Below, piece after piece: positions 1 through 6,916 of a DNA stretch of 28,665 bases. Under the pieces are notes generated by a model. That model saw nothing but the letters and a program-made list of their open reading frames with translations, ran no database searches and was not told the DNA's origin. The translations under genes were made by a program, and so were the position numbers. Within the stretch, counting starts at the first letter, position 1; the number at the start of each line of letters is the position of its first letter. This stretch comes from a virus: positions 1 to 28,665 of IMG/VR virus record IMGVR_UViG_3300032182_000650; one strand, written 5' to 3'.

Positions 1-52
1 TAGCGCAGAAGTCAGCGAAGGTCTCAGACTTGGGGTTGGGGAGGGAGATCAT
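1..52 (-). CDS. 5' end of an unidentified gene, cut by the window edge
   Basis: An ATG at 50-52 opens a minus-strand frame that stays open to the window edge. It gives 17 codons beginning MISLPNPKSE and continuing with TFADFCA. The product is not recognisable from so little. Support for a real start: it lies about 50 bases beyond the stop of the preceding oxygenase gene, a TATAAT box sits about 20 bases upstream, and its codons are GC-rich (29 G/C in the first 50 bases by hand count), unlike the AT-richer oxygenase gene before it. No Shine-Dalgarno sequence is visible ahead of it. Confidence 0.5.
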   Translation of the reverse strand, partial: MISLPNPKSETFADFCA

Positions 53-73
53 TGCTTTGTTTGAACTGAAGTT

Positions 74-101
74 ATTATACAGCTGGTAGGTGGTCGGTCA
101 G
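74..101 (-). promoter_or_regulatory. Candidate sigma70-like promoter
   Basis: On the minus strand CTGACC (4 of 6 to TTGACA) at 96-101 is followed after 16 bases by a perfect TATAAT at 74-79. It lies between the oxygenase stop and the ATG at 52, giving a leader of about 10-15 bases. A T4-late-type reading of the same box (TATAATAA against TATAAATA) is also possible. Only the sequence match supports it. Confidence 0.4.
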
Positions 102-103
102 CG

Positions 104-697
104 TCAGCTGTGCCACCTTATCAGGTGTCCATCATCCACTGCTGAGGGCATCGTGTTGAATGATAGAGTGTGACGCACCTCACGCGATCTGTTGACGGGA
201 ACAAAATGCTGCAGTGTGGATGGGAACATAATCATTGTACCATTTGCTATGGGACATTCCTGCTTAATGTGATACCGTTTAGACATACTCATCTGATTCA
301 CAGTATCGTATGGATTATTCTGTACAAATACAGTGCTACCATCATCACCAGTAATGTACAACACACCAGAGATTATTGACCACGGATGTGTGTGCAATAG
401 TGTCTCATCACCAGTCTCAGATCTATTCAACCAGGCATCACTGACTTGTAGTCCTTGCGCATATGGTTCTTCATAGATGTCATTGTACACATCAGCAATA
501 CTATCATTGATCCAGCTGATAACATCAGTAAAATTAGCATTATCACTGATGTTACACATACTGCGAGATCCATCCTCAGTTTTTCTCCACGCTACTGTAT
601 AGCATTGCTGAAGTAAATGACTGTACAGATCATCAGGCACTGGCAGCTGATACACTGTCGTCGGAAATATCTGAATCTTCGCGATTGATCTTGTCAT
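104..697 (-). CDS. 2OG-Fe(II) oxygenase family protein (2OG-FeII_Oxy_5-like)
   Basis: This 197-residue protein has the layout of the putative 2OG-Fe(II) oxygenase family common in marine phages (Pfam 2OG-FeII_Oxy_5 type). It opens with the family's early strand (IFPTTVYQLPV, 10-20). The core is LHTHPWSIISGVLYI at 101-115, then FPSTLQHFVPV at 158-168, and an Arg (R175) just before LSFN. Likely metal ligands are His102 and/or His104 and His164; R175 would bind the 2-oxoglutarate carboxylate. The first position is therefore an H-x-H motif rather than H-x-D. The ATG at 695-697 places the first strand where relatives have it, so this start is preferred even though it overlaps the upstream ORF by 65 bases. 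The substrate is unknown; a virion protein or a host factor is possible. It is the third oxygenase-type gene in the window and resembles neither of the other two. Confidence 0.85.
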   Translation of the reverse strand: MTRSIAKIQIFPTTVYQLPVPDDLYSHLLQQCYTVAWRKTEDGSRSMCNISDNANFTDVISWINDSIADVYNDIYEEPYAQGLQVSDAWLNRSETGDETLLHTHPWSIISGVLYITGDDGSTVFVQNNPYDTVNQMSMSKRYHIKQECPIANGTMIMFPSTLQHFVPVNRSREVRHTLSFNTMPSAVDDGHLIRWHS

Positions 698-908
698 AGT
701 TCAGGTCAGCGTTGTAAGCAGAATTGAAGGCATCACACACAAATTTGAGTGAGGGATCCTCCTTTGGTTTGGGCGTAGCACCTGCCTTGCGGAGCTGCTG
801 CCACGTCAGCGCAGCACCGTGGGGACGCTGAGCACGGTAGAAGGGTTCAAGAGCAGCAGCATCCTTGACACTGAGAGTGTAGCGGGGAGGGAGAGTGCCT
901 TGAGTCAC
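633..908 (-). CDS. Small GC-rich hypothetical protein, start uncertain
   Basis: The open frame runs 633-971, but its furthest-upstream start (GTG at 969-971) lies upstream of the terminator hairpin, so I use the GTG at 906-908. This gives about 91 residues beginning VTQGTLPPRYTLSVKDAAAL, with the GTG read as Met. The central part (YRAQRPHGAALTWQQLRKAG, then KEDPSLKFVCDAFNSAYNAD) looks like a folded protein. The last part is acidic and Ser-rich and is encoded inside the downstream oxygenase gene in another frame. Base composition is extreme: 42 of 60 bases at 781-840 are G or C by hand count, against 25 of 60 at 541-600 in the oxygenase gene. I do not recognise the family. It could also be a fragment of a transferred gene, or non-coding. 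Confidence 0.5.
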   Translation of the reverse strand: MTQGTLPPRYTLSVKDAAALEPFYRAQRPHGAALTWQQLRKAGATPKPKEDPSLKFVCDAFNSAYNADLNYDKINREDSDISDDSVSAASA

Positions 909-939
909 GGGTGAATTGCGAATACAGATAGTATACAAG

Positions 940-964
940 AAAAAACCCCCGCCAAGGGCAGGGG
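940..964 (-). terminator. Intrinsic (rho-independent) terminator
   Basis: On the minus strand CCCCTGCC (957-964), loop CTT (954-956) and GGCGGGGG (946-953) form an 8-bp, nearly all-GC stem with one G-U pair. It is followed directly by six T (940-945). It starts 8 bases after the TGA of the 86-aa gene. It would end transcription of the large fibre block arriving from the right. Confidence 0.9.
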
Positions 965-972
965 TGGACACT

Positions 973-1233
973 TCAATTACTGTCTGCTAACACCAGTTTA
1001 TTCATAATGCACTCCCCATAGAATAGTTGCTTCTCACGAAATACCTCACGCTTCTGCATATCGGTACTGTTATTGTACTTCAATGCTACCATCTGCTCAG
1101 CAAACATACTCTTATATGTGTGCAGCATTTCTTTCAGGTAACCTCGCTCTTCTAAAGTGAGAGTAATGTCACGTGGAGAGGAGAGAGTAGTGAAAGCGTC
1201 TGAAGTATCAGCGGGAAGTGAATGTGCACCCAT
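973..1233 (-). CDS. Small helical hypothetical protein, last gene before the terminator
   Basis: The ORF is 86 residues from the ATG at 1231-1233 to the TGA at 973. From about residue 25 it is predicted by eye to be largely alpha-helical and charged (LEERGYLKEMLHTYKSMFAE, then QKREVFREKQLFYGE). There is no signal peptide or membrane segment. The family is not recognised; small helical proteins of this kind in phage tail regions may be assembly factors, but nothing here proves that. It follows the 1359-aa gene by 29 bases that contain a TATAAT-like box, and it is followed at once by a strong terminator. It may therefore have its own short transcript as well as readthrough from upstream. Confidence 0.75.
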   Translation of the reverse strand: MGAHSLPADTSDAFTTLSSPRDITLTLEERGYLKEMLHTYKSMFAEQMVALKYNNSTDMQKREVFREKQLFYGECIMNKLVLADSN

Positions 1234-1256
1234 AGTATTTTAAGAACTATAGGTAT

Positions 1257-1286
1257 ATTATATCACGACTGCTTGAATCTCTGCAA
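1257..1286 (-). promoter_or_regulatory. Candidate promoter for the 86-aa gene
   Basis: On the minus strand TTGCAG (1281-1286), 18 bases, then TATAAT (1257-1262) extended to TATAATATA (1254-1262). It lies directly after the TGA of the 1359-aa gene and about 24 bases before the ATG. The -35 match is weak (3 of 6). The box could instead be a variant of the T4 late motif TATAAATA. Confidence 0.4.
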
Positions 1287-4200
1287 GTCTTGAGTAACTG
1301 TTGCAAATGTACCAAGAGTAGAAATGTCATTGATAGCAACTGCTGCACCCATTGTACCCACAGTTGTCATATTCAGCTGCGCACCATTACCAGTTGTCTG
1401 CACAAATCTTGTGCCATCATAGTATGCTGCTTGCTGCTGTTGTCTAAACTCAGCGTTAAAGATTGCCTTACCTTGTAATGTGAAGGAGAAGTCAGCTTCA
1501 TCCCAATAGATGAATGTACTACCCACCTGTGTATAGTTACTATCTTTCTTCGAGAAGTCCATAGGTACCTTAGCAGTGATCAGTTGACGATCATTAGGTG
1601 TACCACCATTAGCACCAACAGCAGACATCATCAGTGTACCATACTGAGGACCAAGAACAGCAACACCTGCAGGTTCAGTGATACCTGACGTGCTGACTTT
1701 AGCAACACGTGTTGCCATACAACTATCAGGTCTTGTACCAGTACCAGTGCTCAGCAGTGTAGGTGTAATCTCTACAACATATGCATCAAGCTGTGTGAAC
1801 TGGTTTGTTGCTGCCATTGCAACATATAATTTGTCAGTATACTCAGTGGTGTGATAGAAAGTTTCAGTTCCATCGAATCCACTAGGTGCATTATCGTGGT
1901 GTCTTGTAGCTACAAGATCACTGATACCAGGGACAGGAGTATAACCCCAGCGTATATCTTTCACAAAGTCAGAACCATTAGCATTGTTTAGAATAAAGCT
2001 GGTGACACATTGTGGTGCATTTGTTTGCGTACTACTAATACTAGTACCATTGGTAAGATCAAAGCGACCCACAAGTACAACAGCATTAGTATCACCTGCT
2101 TGTGTCTCTTTACCACCAACTGCCCACGTTAGAGCAACGTTATTACCGTCTTCAATCTCATAACCACCAACAGATTTACGGAAAGCAAACTTATTAAGCT
2201 GCAGATCGTCACCAATGATATATCCATCCAGTGGTGTGAGAGCACTGCCATTGTATGACAACACACCATATTGTCCACGTGTGGTAGTACCAGTTGCATC
2301 ATACAACGAACCAGCATAACCAATATACATCGTGGAGAAAGCACCACCAGCTTGAATAATATCTACACTGTTGATGATATCAATTGCTTGGTTGGAACGT
2401 ATTGCACCACCTTCAAATGTGACACTAGTGCTGCCAGGTAAGAAGGATGCACCTCCCTGACTAACAGCAACGGGAACAGTAAACAACACAGCGTGCTGAT
2501 CATTACCACTGTTGGTATTATACTTGCCACCGAGAACTAATGTAGCAGTGTTAGCACTATCCATTGTCACTGCACAGCAGTGAATCTGGATATTTTCATT
2601 ATCATAGTTTGAGATACCACTGTTCGCTTGAGATAAGAATCTATCTGTAACAAGATTCAGATCCTTATCATATACTGTGATATATCCTTGGTCCTTTGTA
2701 CCATCAAAGAACCAACCAACCACATAGATGTTACCAATCTCATCAACACAAATATCTTGAGGATAAGTATTGACACCACAATGATATGCACGTGTCTCAA
2801 CACCACCAGTAGGTGTGTGTCTTGTCAACAATTGTGTACGAAGTCCAGACGCGCCATCCCAATACAGTGATACTGTAACAAGAGCATTGGGAAGCTCTTG
2901 TTTCAGGATTCTAGAATCTTCCTTACCATTATACTGTGCGATCAGCTTAGTGTAACTAGCAGCATCGAAGTCTGTCTGTGCATTGTCAGTATTAACTGTT
3001 TGATCAACATACACATAACCAGGGGCAGATGCAACTGGTGAGATCTGTGATGATGAATCAGTTTCCTCAACAGTCTGTAGGAAGATAGAAGAAGAACTTC
3101 TACGATCTGCACGGTCCCATTGTCTACTAGTAGTAGGATCTAACTGCACATTAGTTGCTGGTGCTTGCCACAACCAGCGACCAGCATATGTACCACTATC
3201 AAGTGTAGCAATTCTAGTTACACTGAAATTAGAATTATACGTGGGATATGATGAAGGAGCAGCAACAGCTGTGGGGTCGGTACCAGCAGTAGATTCAGTC
3301 CACAATGCTGTAGATCTCAAAGCTCTATAAGTTTCATTGCCACCACTATATGTGATAGAAGAATCAATTTTAGACTCTTCCCAACACTTGACAACAGATG
3401 CAGGTGTATATGTAAATCTCTCGATTACATTATTCTGAGTATCTGTAGTCACGTTGATAGGACCAATCAAGTCACCATTGTGTGGCAGCTTGAAGATAAC
3501 GTTATCGATATAGTTGTTAAAAGTACCATTCTTATCTGCATTGATGTGACGACCAGTCACAATCATATTTGCAAATGCATCAAAATTGATACTATCTAAT
3601 AGCACACCACCATTCTGTTCCTGCTGGTAATAGTAATGAGGATAGTTTGCATCAGGTTCGTTGTTAATATCACTACGTAAAGCTCTTACCTCACGAATAT
3701 AATCAACTGTACCATCAAACTTGACCTTTGCAATGAATCCAAACGTTTGAATCTTGACAACATTTGTTTGCTGATGTCCTTGACTGGGCATCACAACATT
3801 GCCAAGATAATAAATGCCGTTGGAGAATACTTTAGAGTCAGAGAATGAGATCTCTGGTGTTACTGCACTGTGTCCATTCTGACAGTTAGCATCTCTAACA
3901 CTGCCAGGTGCAGTGGCAAAGAAAGATCTAACCCAGTCAATTGCATTGGTACTGATATTTTTCTTCTGTAATTGCACGAAGTTAGTGTATCTACCAATGG
4001 CACGATGAGCTGCAGCACCAGTGTTAGTACGTGTCATTGTTTCACCACCAAGTGATGAACCAGGACTTGGAGTTAATCCACCTGTGCTCACATACTCATA
4101 AACTGTACCTTCAGCGAGTGGTTCTTGCTCAACCTTACACACTTTGCAAGGTGCAGTGTCTGTGTTGCTGTAGACTGTGAACTCATAATCATTATCAGTT

Positions 4201-5342
4201 GCCCAATCAATGCGGAGATATGCTCCTGTGTTTCCTGCATCGATGTTAGAAGTTGTACCTGTGACAGCTGCACGATAATCTGTAGTACCACCAATTGCAG
4301 TATTCTTCAGAATTTCCTTATTTGTAGAAGTCCAAGGAATTAATAAGTCACCATTTCCGTCTAATGTGATTTTTGCGTTTTGATCCCAACCACCAGGATA
4401 TGTAATTTCTCTACCACTCACATTTGTCCCACTAAAGGGAACTCTGATCATTTGTAAGGTGCTACGAGATATAGAAAGTGCAGTAGCGGTAGAATTAGCA
4501 GCTACAAGAATATAGAAATACTCGTTAGCTACATCAATTGCAATGTTAGAGGTGGATTGTGGTCTGCCACCAAAACGTGGACCATCAATACCATAAGCAG
4601 AGAAAGCTTCATCACCAGACAGAACATTGCCGAACAATGTATGGGTGATACCAGATCTAGTCAGGTCTTTTGGATGTGACCAATCAGAAACACTAGTAGT
4701 ACGTGCAGAGTGATCGAATGATCTACTAATTTTTAAGTCAGGTGCACCAACAGCTGCAACTTTGACATCACTCTGTGTACTGGAGTTTCTCTGATCAAAG
4801 ACGTTGTTGTGTACAATTGTAGTGGTATTAAAGATAGTAGATGCAATACCACCAGGATATGATGCCTGATTAGTTGTGCTCCAGATGTTTTCCCAGAGTC
4901 TTTGACCAGAGGAGCTGAACTTAATAAAGTGATAAACAGGGTCATTAGTTTTATCAGTACCCTGATCGTTATCAGTCATCTTGTAGTTGTCCACACCATT
5001 CTGTGTGGTGGTCACCATCAGTACTACGAAGATACTATTATCATCAGTGTTACAAGCTAGAGCGCAAGGATAAACGTTCTTCGCAGATGACAAAGTATAC
5101 TGCCAAGAGACAGCACCAATCGATCCAATCTTTGCAACGATGGCATTGTATAATCCAGTGAGCACATTACGCTCACCGTTCAGTGTGTAAATTTCGCCAG
5201 ACGATGATGCTGCAACGTCAAACATACCTGTCGGTTGTCTGTACGATGAGTTGTCAGCTGTATCACGTTTAGCTTCTAAGAGGGTATAGAAGGCACCACC
5301 CGCACCAGTGGCGGACATACCTTTCGCTGCAAATAATGGCAT
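1263..5342 (-). CDS. Large virion/tail-associated protein, probable beta-propeller repeats (1359 aa)
   Basis: The protein has 1359 residues and no signal peptide or membrane segment. It contains spaced copies of a pattern resembling SBBP/beta-propeller blades: a Gly/Asn-x-Ile-Tyr-Val-x-Gly strand, then a strand of the type FIKFSSSGQRLWE or FIAKVKFDGTVDY. Clear copies lie at about 101-150, 500-550 and 581-625. The best is at 857-895 (ICVDEIGNIYVVGWF, then GYITVYDKDLNLV), and a weaker one lies at 924-945. The N-terminus (MPLFAAKGMSATGAGG) resembles that of the 206-aa protein nearby (GYAKGVMSSGSES), suggesting a common attachment peptide. The gene starts three bases after the stop of the 304-aa fibre (TGATAAATG), so translation is probably coupled. 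The context indicates a fibre or baseplate-peripheral adhesin. The blade assignment is by eye and the receptor is unknown. Confidence 0.8.
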   Translation of the reverse strand: MPLFAAKGMSATGAGGAFYTLLEAKRDTADNSSYRQPTGMFDVAASSSGEIYTLNGERNVLTGLYNAIVAKIGSIGAVSWQYTLSSAKNVYPCALACNTDDNSIFVVLMVTTTQNGVDNYKMTDNDQGTDKTNDPVYHFIKFSSSGQRLWENIWSTTNQASYPGGIASTIFNTTTIVHNNVFDQRNSSTQSDVKVAAVGAPDLKISRSFDHSARTTSVSDWSHPKDLTRSGITHTLFGNVLSGDEAFSAYGIDGPRFGGRPQSTSNIAIDVANEYFYILVAANSTATALSISRSTLQMIRVPFSGTNVSGREITYPGGWDQNAKITLDGNGDLLIPWTSTNKEILKNTAIGGTTDYRAAVTGTTSNIDAGNTGAYLRIDWATDNDYEFTVYSNTDTAPCKVCKVEQEPLAEGTVYEYVSTGGLTPSPGSSLGGETMTRTNTGAAAHRAIGRYTNFVQLQKKNISTNAIDWVRSFFATAPGSVRDANCQNGHSAVTPEISFSDSKVFSNGIYYLGNVVMPSQGHQQTNVVKIQTFGFIAKVKFDGTVDYIREVRALRSDINNEPDANYPHYYYQQEQNGGVLLDSINFDAFANMIVTGRHINADKNGTFNNYIDNVIFKLPHNGDLIGPINVTTDTQNNVIERFTYTPASVVKCWEESKIDSSITYSGGNETYRALRSTALWTESTAGTDPTAVAAPSSYPTYNSNFSVTRIATLDSGTYAGRWLWQAPATNVQLDPTTSRQWDRADRRSSSSIFLQTVEETDSSSQISPVASAPGYVYVDQTVNTDNAQTDFDAASYTKLIAQYNGKEDSRILKQELPNALVTVSLYWDGASGLRTQLLTRHTPTGGVETRAYHCGVNTYPQDICVDEIGNIYVVGWFFDGTKDQGYITVYDKDLNLVTDRFLSQANSGISNYDNENIQIHCCAVTMDSANTATLVLGGKYNTNSGNDQHAVLFTVPVAVSQGGASFLPGSTSVTFEGGAIRSNQAIDIINSVDIIQAGGAFSTMYIGYAGSLYDATGTTTRGQYGVLSYNGSALTPLDGYIIGDDLQLNKFAFRKSVGGYEIEDGNNVALTWAVGGKETQAGDTNAVVLVGRFDLTNGTSISSTQTNAPQCVTSFILNNANGSDFVKDIRWGYTPVPGISDLVATRHHDNAPSGFDGTETFYHTTEYTDKLYVAMAATNQFTQLDAYVVEITPTLLSTGTGTRPDSCMATRVAKVSTSGITEPAGVAVLGPQYGTLMMSAVGANGGTPNDRQLITAKVPMDFSKKDSNYTQVGSTFIYWDEADFSFTLQGKAIFNAEFRQQQQAAYYDGTRFVQTTGNGAQLNMTTVGTMGAAVAINDISTLGTFATVTQDLQRFKQS

Positions 5343-5345
5343 TTA

Positions 5346-6260
5346 TCAGAACTCCTGACCAGAAGTGAATCCGTAGTAAATTGTACCACCATTAAATGTG
5401 GTGAAGAGGAAGATGTCAGTTGCGTTGGGGTTTGTGGATACAGTAGGAACCACACCACCTGCCCACTTCACAGTACGACCAGTAAATGCAGAGAGATCAA
5501 CAGTTCTACCACCCACACCATCTTGTGTCAATACAAGAATAAAGCTGGTAGATTTCTGTGCTTGCTCACCTTGCAGCTGGAATGCAGTGATGTTCTCACT
5601 TAATGTAACCGTGAAGATAGTTGCTCGCTTGATATCAATAGAGACAACACCAGAGGTAATTGACTCCGACAAAACTTCTTCAGAGTAACAAGGAACGTGA
5701 AGTCTTGCAGGTGTAGAACCATCCAAGAATGCAAAATAGTCAGGCGTTTCTTGCCAAACCATCTTCACATCATTACCACCTCTATCAATCAGGATACCAG
5801 ACTCACCATCAGCGTGAGTAACACCAGGACCAGGCTCACCAGAGTTTAACTCAATGAGATTATCAGCGATAGTAGTGTTGGCAGTATCTACTGTAGTTGT
5901 TGTACCTGAGACAGTGAGATCACCAGTAATTGTAGCATTCGGAGCAGTGAGAGTGTTAGAAGCAGCATCATAGCTGAACCCTACCTCACCACCAAATCCA
6001 GTACCAGTTTTATACTGGACCTGACCATCTGCAGTACCACCTGAGGCAGACTCAGTACCACGTGCTAAGTATTCCCAACTGGAGTGCAGCACGTTGTTAG
6101 CTGCAGGATCATTGCCAGTGGAATCAGCAATACAAATATATGCTGACGTTGTTGCTCCATCATAGAAGCTTACAGCGTCATCGATTTCATAAGCGGTAGC
6201 AGCGTTATATGTGCCTCTCCACTTAATTTTAATCTTACCAACGTCGATTGTGAGAGCCAT
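5346..6260 (-). CDS. Tail-fibre-like protein, paralogue of the 419-aa fibre (304 aa)
   Basis: The first 70 residues form a compact module (IDVGKIKIKWRGTYNAATAY, then DDAVSFYDG and SAYICIAD) resembling small carbohydrate-binding modules with the W...Y..DD.V.Y.G..Y.C spacing. The same module starts the 419-aa fibre. Next come GQVQYKTGTGFGGEVGFSYD and a beta-rich fibre shaft (GDLTVSGTTTTVDTA). The C-terminal domain has KWAGGVVPTVST and ends YYGFTSGQEF, again paralleled in the 419-aa fibre. The gene is preceded by 35 non-coding bases holding a late-promoter-like box. It is probably a trimeric fibre or fibre-tip protein. The carbohydrate-binding assignment is structural guesswork; the fibre role rests on the shaft and C-terminal style and the neighbourhood. 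Confidence 0.8.
   Translation of the reverse strand: MALTIDVGKIKIKWRGTYNAATAYEIDDAVSFYDGATTSAYICIADSTGNDPAANNVLHSSWEYLARGTESASGGTADGQVQYKTGTGFGGEVGFSYDAASNTLTAPNATITGDLTVSGTTTTVDTANTTIADNLIELNSGEPGPGVTHADGESGILIDRGGNDVKMVWQETPDYFAFLDGSTPARLHVPCYSEEVLSESITSGVVSIDIKRATIFTVTLSENITAFQLQGEQAQKSTSFILVLTQDGVGGRTVDLSAFTGRTVKWAGGVVPTVSTNPNATDIFLFTTFNGGTIYYGFTSGQEF
6229..6248 (-). repeat. 20-bp direct repeat, copy A
   Basis: Identical on the same strand to 8138-8157. It encodes the DVGKIK region near the N-terminus of the 304-aa and 419-aa fibres. Continuous identity ends after 20 bases although the protein similarity goes on. Confidence 0.9.
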
Positions 6261-6289
6261 CTAATCTCAGGATACTTGTTCTCTTTGTT

Positions 6290-6297
6290 TATTTATC
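6290..6297 (-). promoter_or_regulatory. Late-promoter-like box GATAAATA
   Basis: On the minus strand GATAAATA matches the T4 late motif TATAAATA at 7 of 8 positions and the NATAAATA form I recall for T4-like cyanophages. It overlaps the TGA of the 206-aa gene and lies about 30 bases before the ATG of the 304-aa fibre. Two other NATAAATA boxes in the window have nearly the same spacing to a start. Confidence 0.6.
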
Positions 6298-6916
6298 AGA
6301 TAGTATAGTAGGTGAAGACACGCTTGTATGTACCCACACAAGGGTCACCATAAGTACTATTGCTAGAACTAATGCTAACCGAAGTTACACCACCATTAGA
6401 CAATACTTGCGAACCAGAATGACATCCACCAGTGCTTGCACTCACATTCTGTGTAGCATCAAGCTGTTGTGATGATAGACCATTCCAAGATGCATTAGGT
6501 GTGCCATATGATTCAAACTGCTTAGAGATAAGAGTGTTACCAACTTGTCTGTGAGTAAATGTTCTTGTCTCTTGTCCGATCTCAATTCCAAACTCAACAG
6601 TAACACCATAATCAGACGCACGTAAAGTATAACTATTACCCTCGTCCACCTGCACAGCTGCGAATCCAAACTGTGATAGTGTACCAGATAGTCTCACCAC
6701 ATTATCAGCAATACCAAGTGTTAGTCCAGGTAACAAACTACCAGACGTTTGACGGAAACTATCGACATTGGTTGCGATTATAATGTCAATAGCATCACCT
6801 GTTTTTCCTTGGGTAAGCACATCTTCATCATCCCATTGCCACTCTGCAACAAGCACTGAACCAGCAGATTCTGATCCAGAAGACATAACCCCTTTCGCGT
6901 ATCCAATAGGACTCAT
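6296..6916 (-). CDS. Hypothetical fibre-region protein (206 aa)
   Basis: The ORF is 206 residues, beta-rich, with no recognisable enzyme motif. The N-terminus MSPIGYAKGVMSSGSESAGS resembles the start of the 1359-aa protein. The middle (residues about 25-120) alternates strands, including SYTLRASDYGVTVEFGIEIG. The C-terminal third is Ser/Asn-rich, with two Cys in the GGCHSG and GDPCVG contexts, and ends RVFTYYTI. The start codon overlaps the stop of the 419-aa fibre as ATGA (6913-6916), so translation is coupled. It could be a fibre-tip or fibre-accessory protein. Position and size alone suggest a receptor-binding or adaptor role; I do not recognise the family. Confidence 0.75.
   Translation of the reverse strand: MSPIGYAKGVMSSGSESAGSVLVAEWQWDDEDVLTQGKTGDAIDIIIATNVDSFRQTSGSLLPGLTLGIADNVVRLSGTLSQFGFAAVQVDEGNSYTLRASDYGVTVEFGIEIGQETRTFTHRQVGNTLISKQFESYGTPNASWNGLSSQQLDATQNVSASTGGCHSGSQVLSNGGVTSVSISSSNSTYGDPCVGTYKRVFTYYTI

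Noticed and set aside
969-971. GTG as the start of the small ORF
   Set aside because: It lies just upstream of the stem of the terminator hairpin, and the first residues would be encoded by the stem and T-run. A GTG at 906-908 is more plausible.
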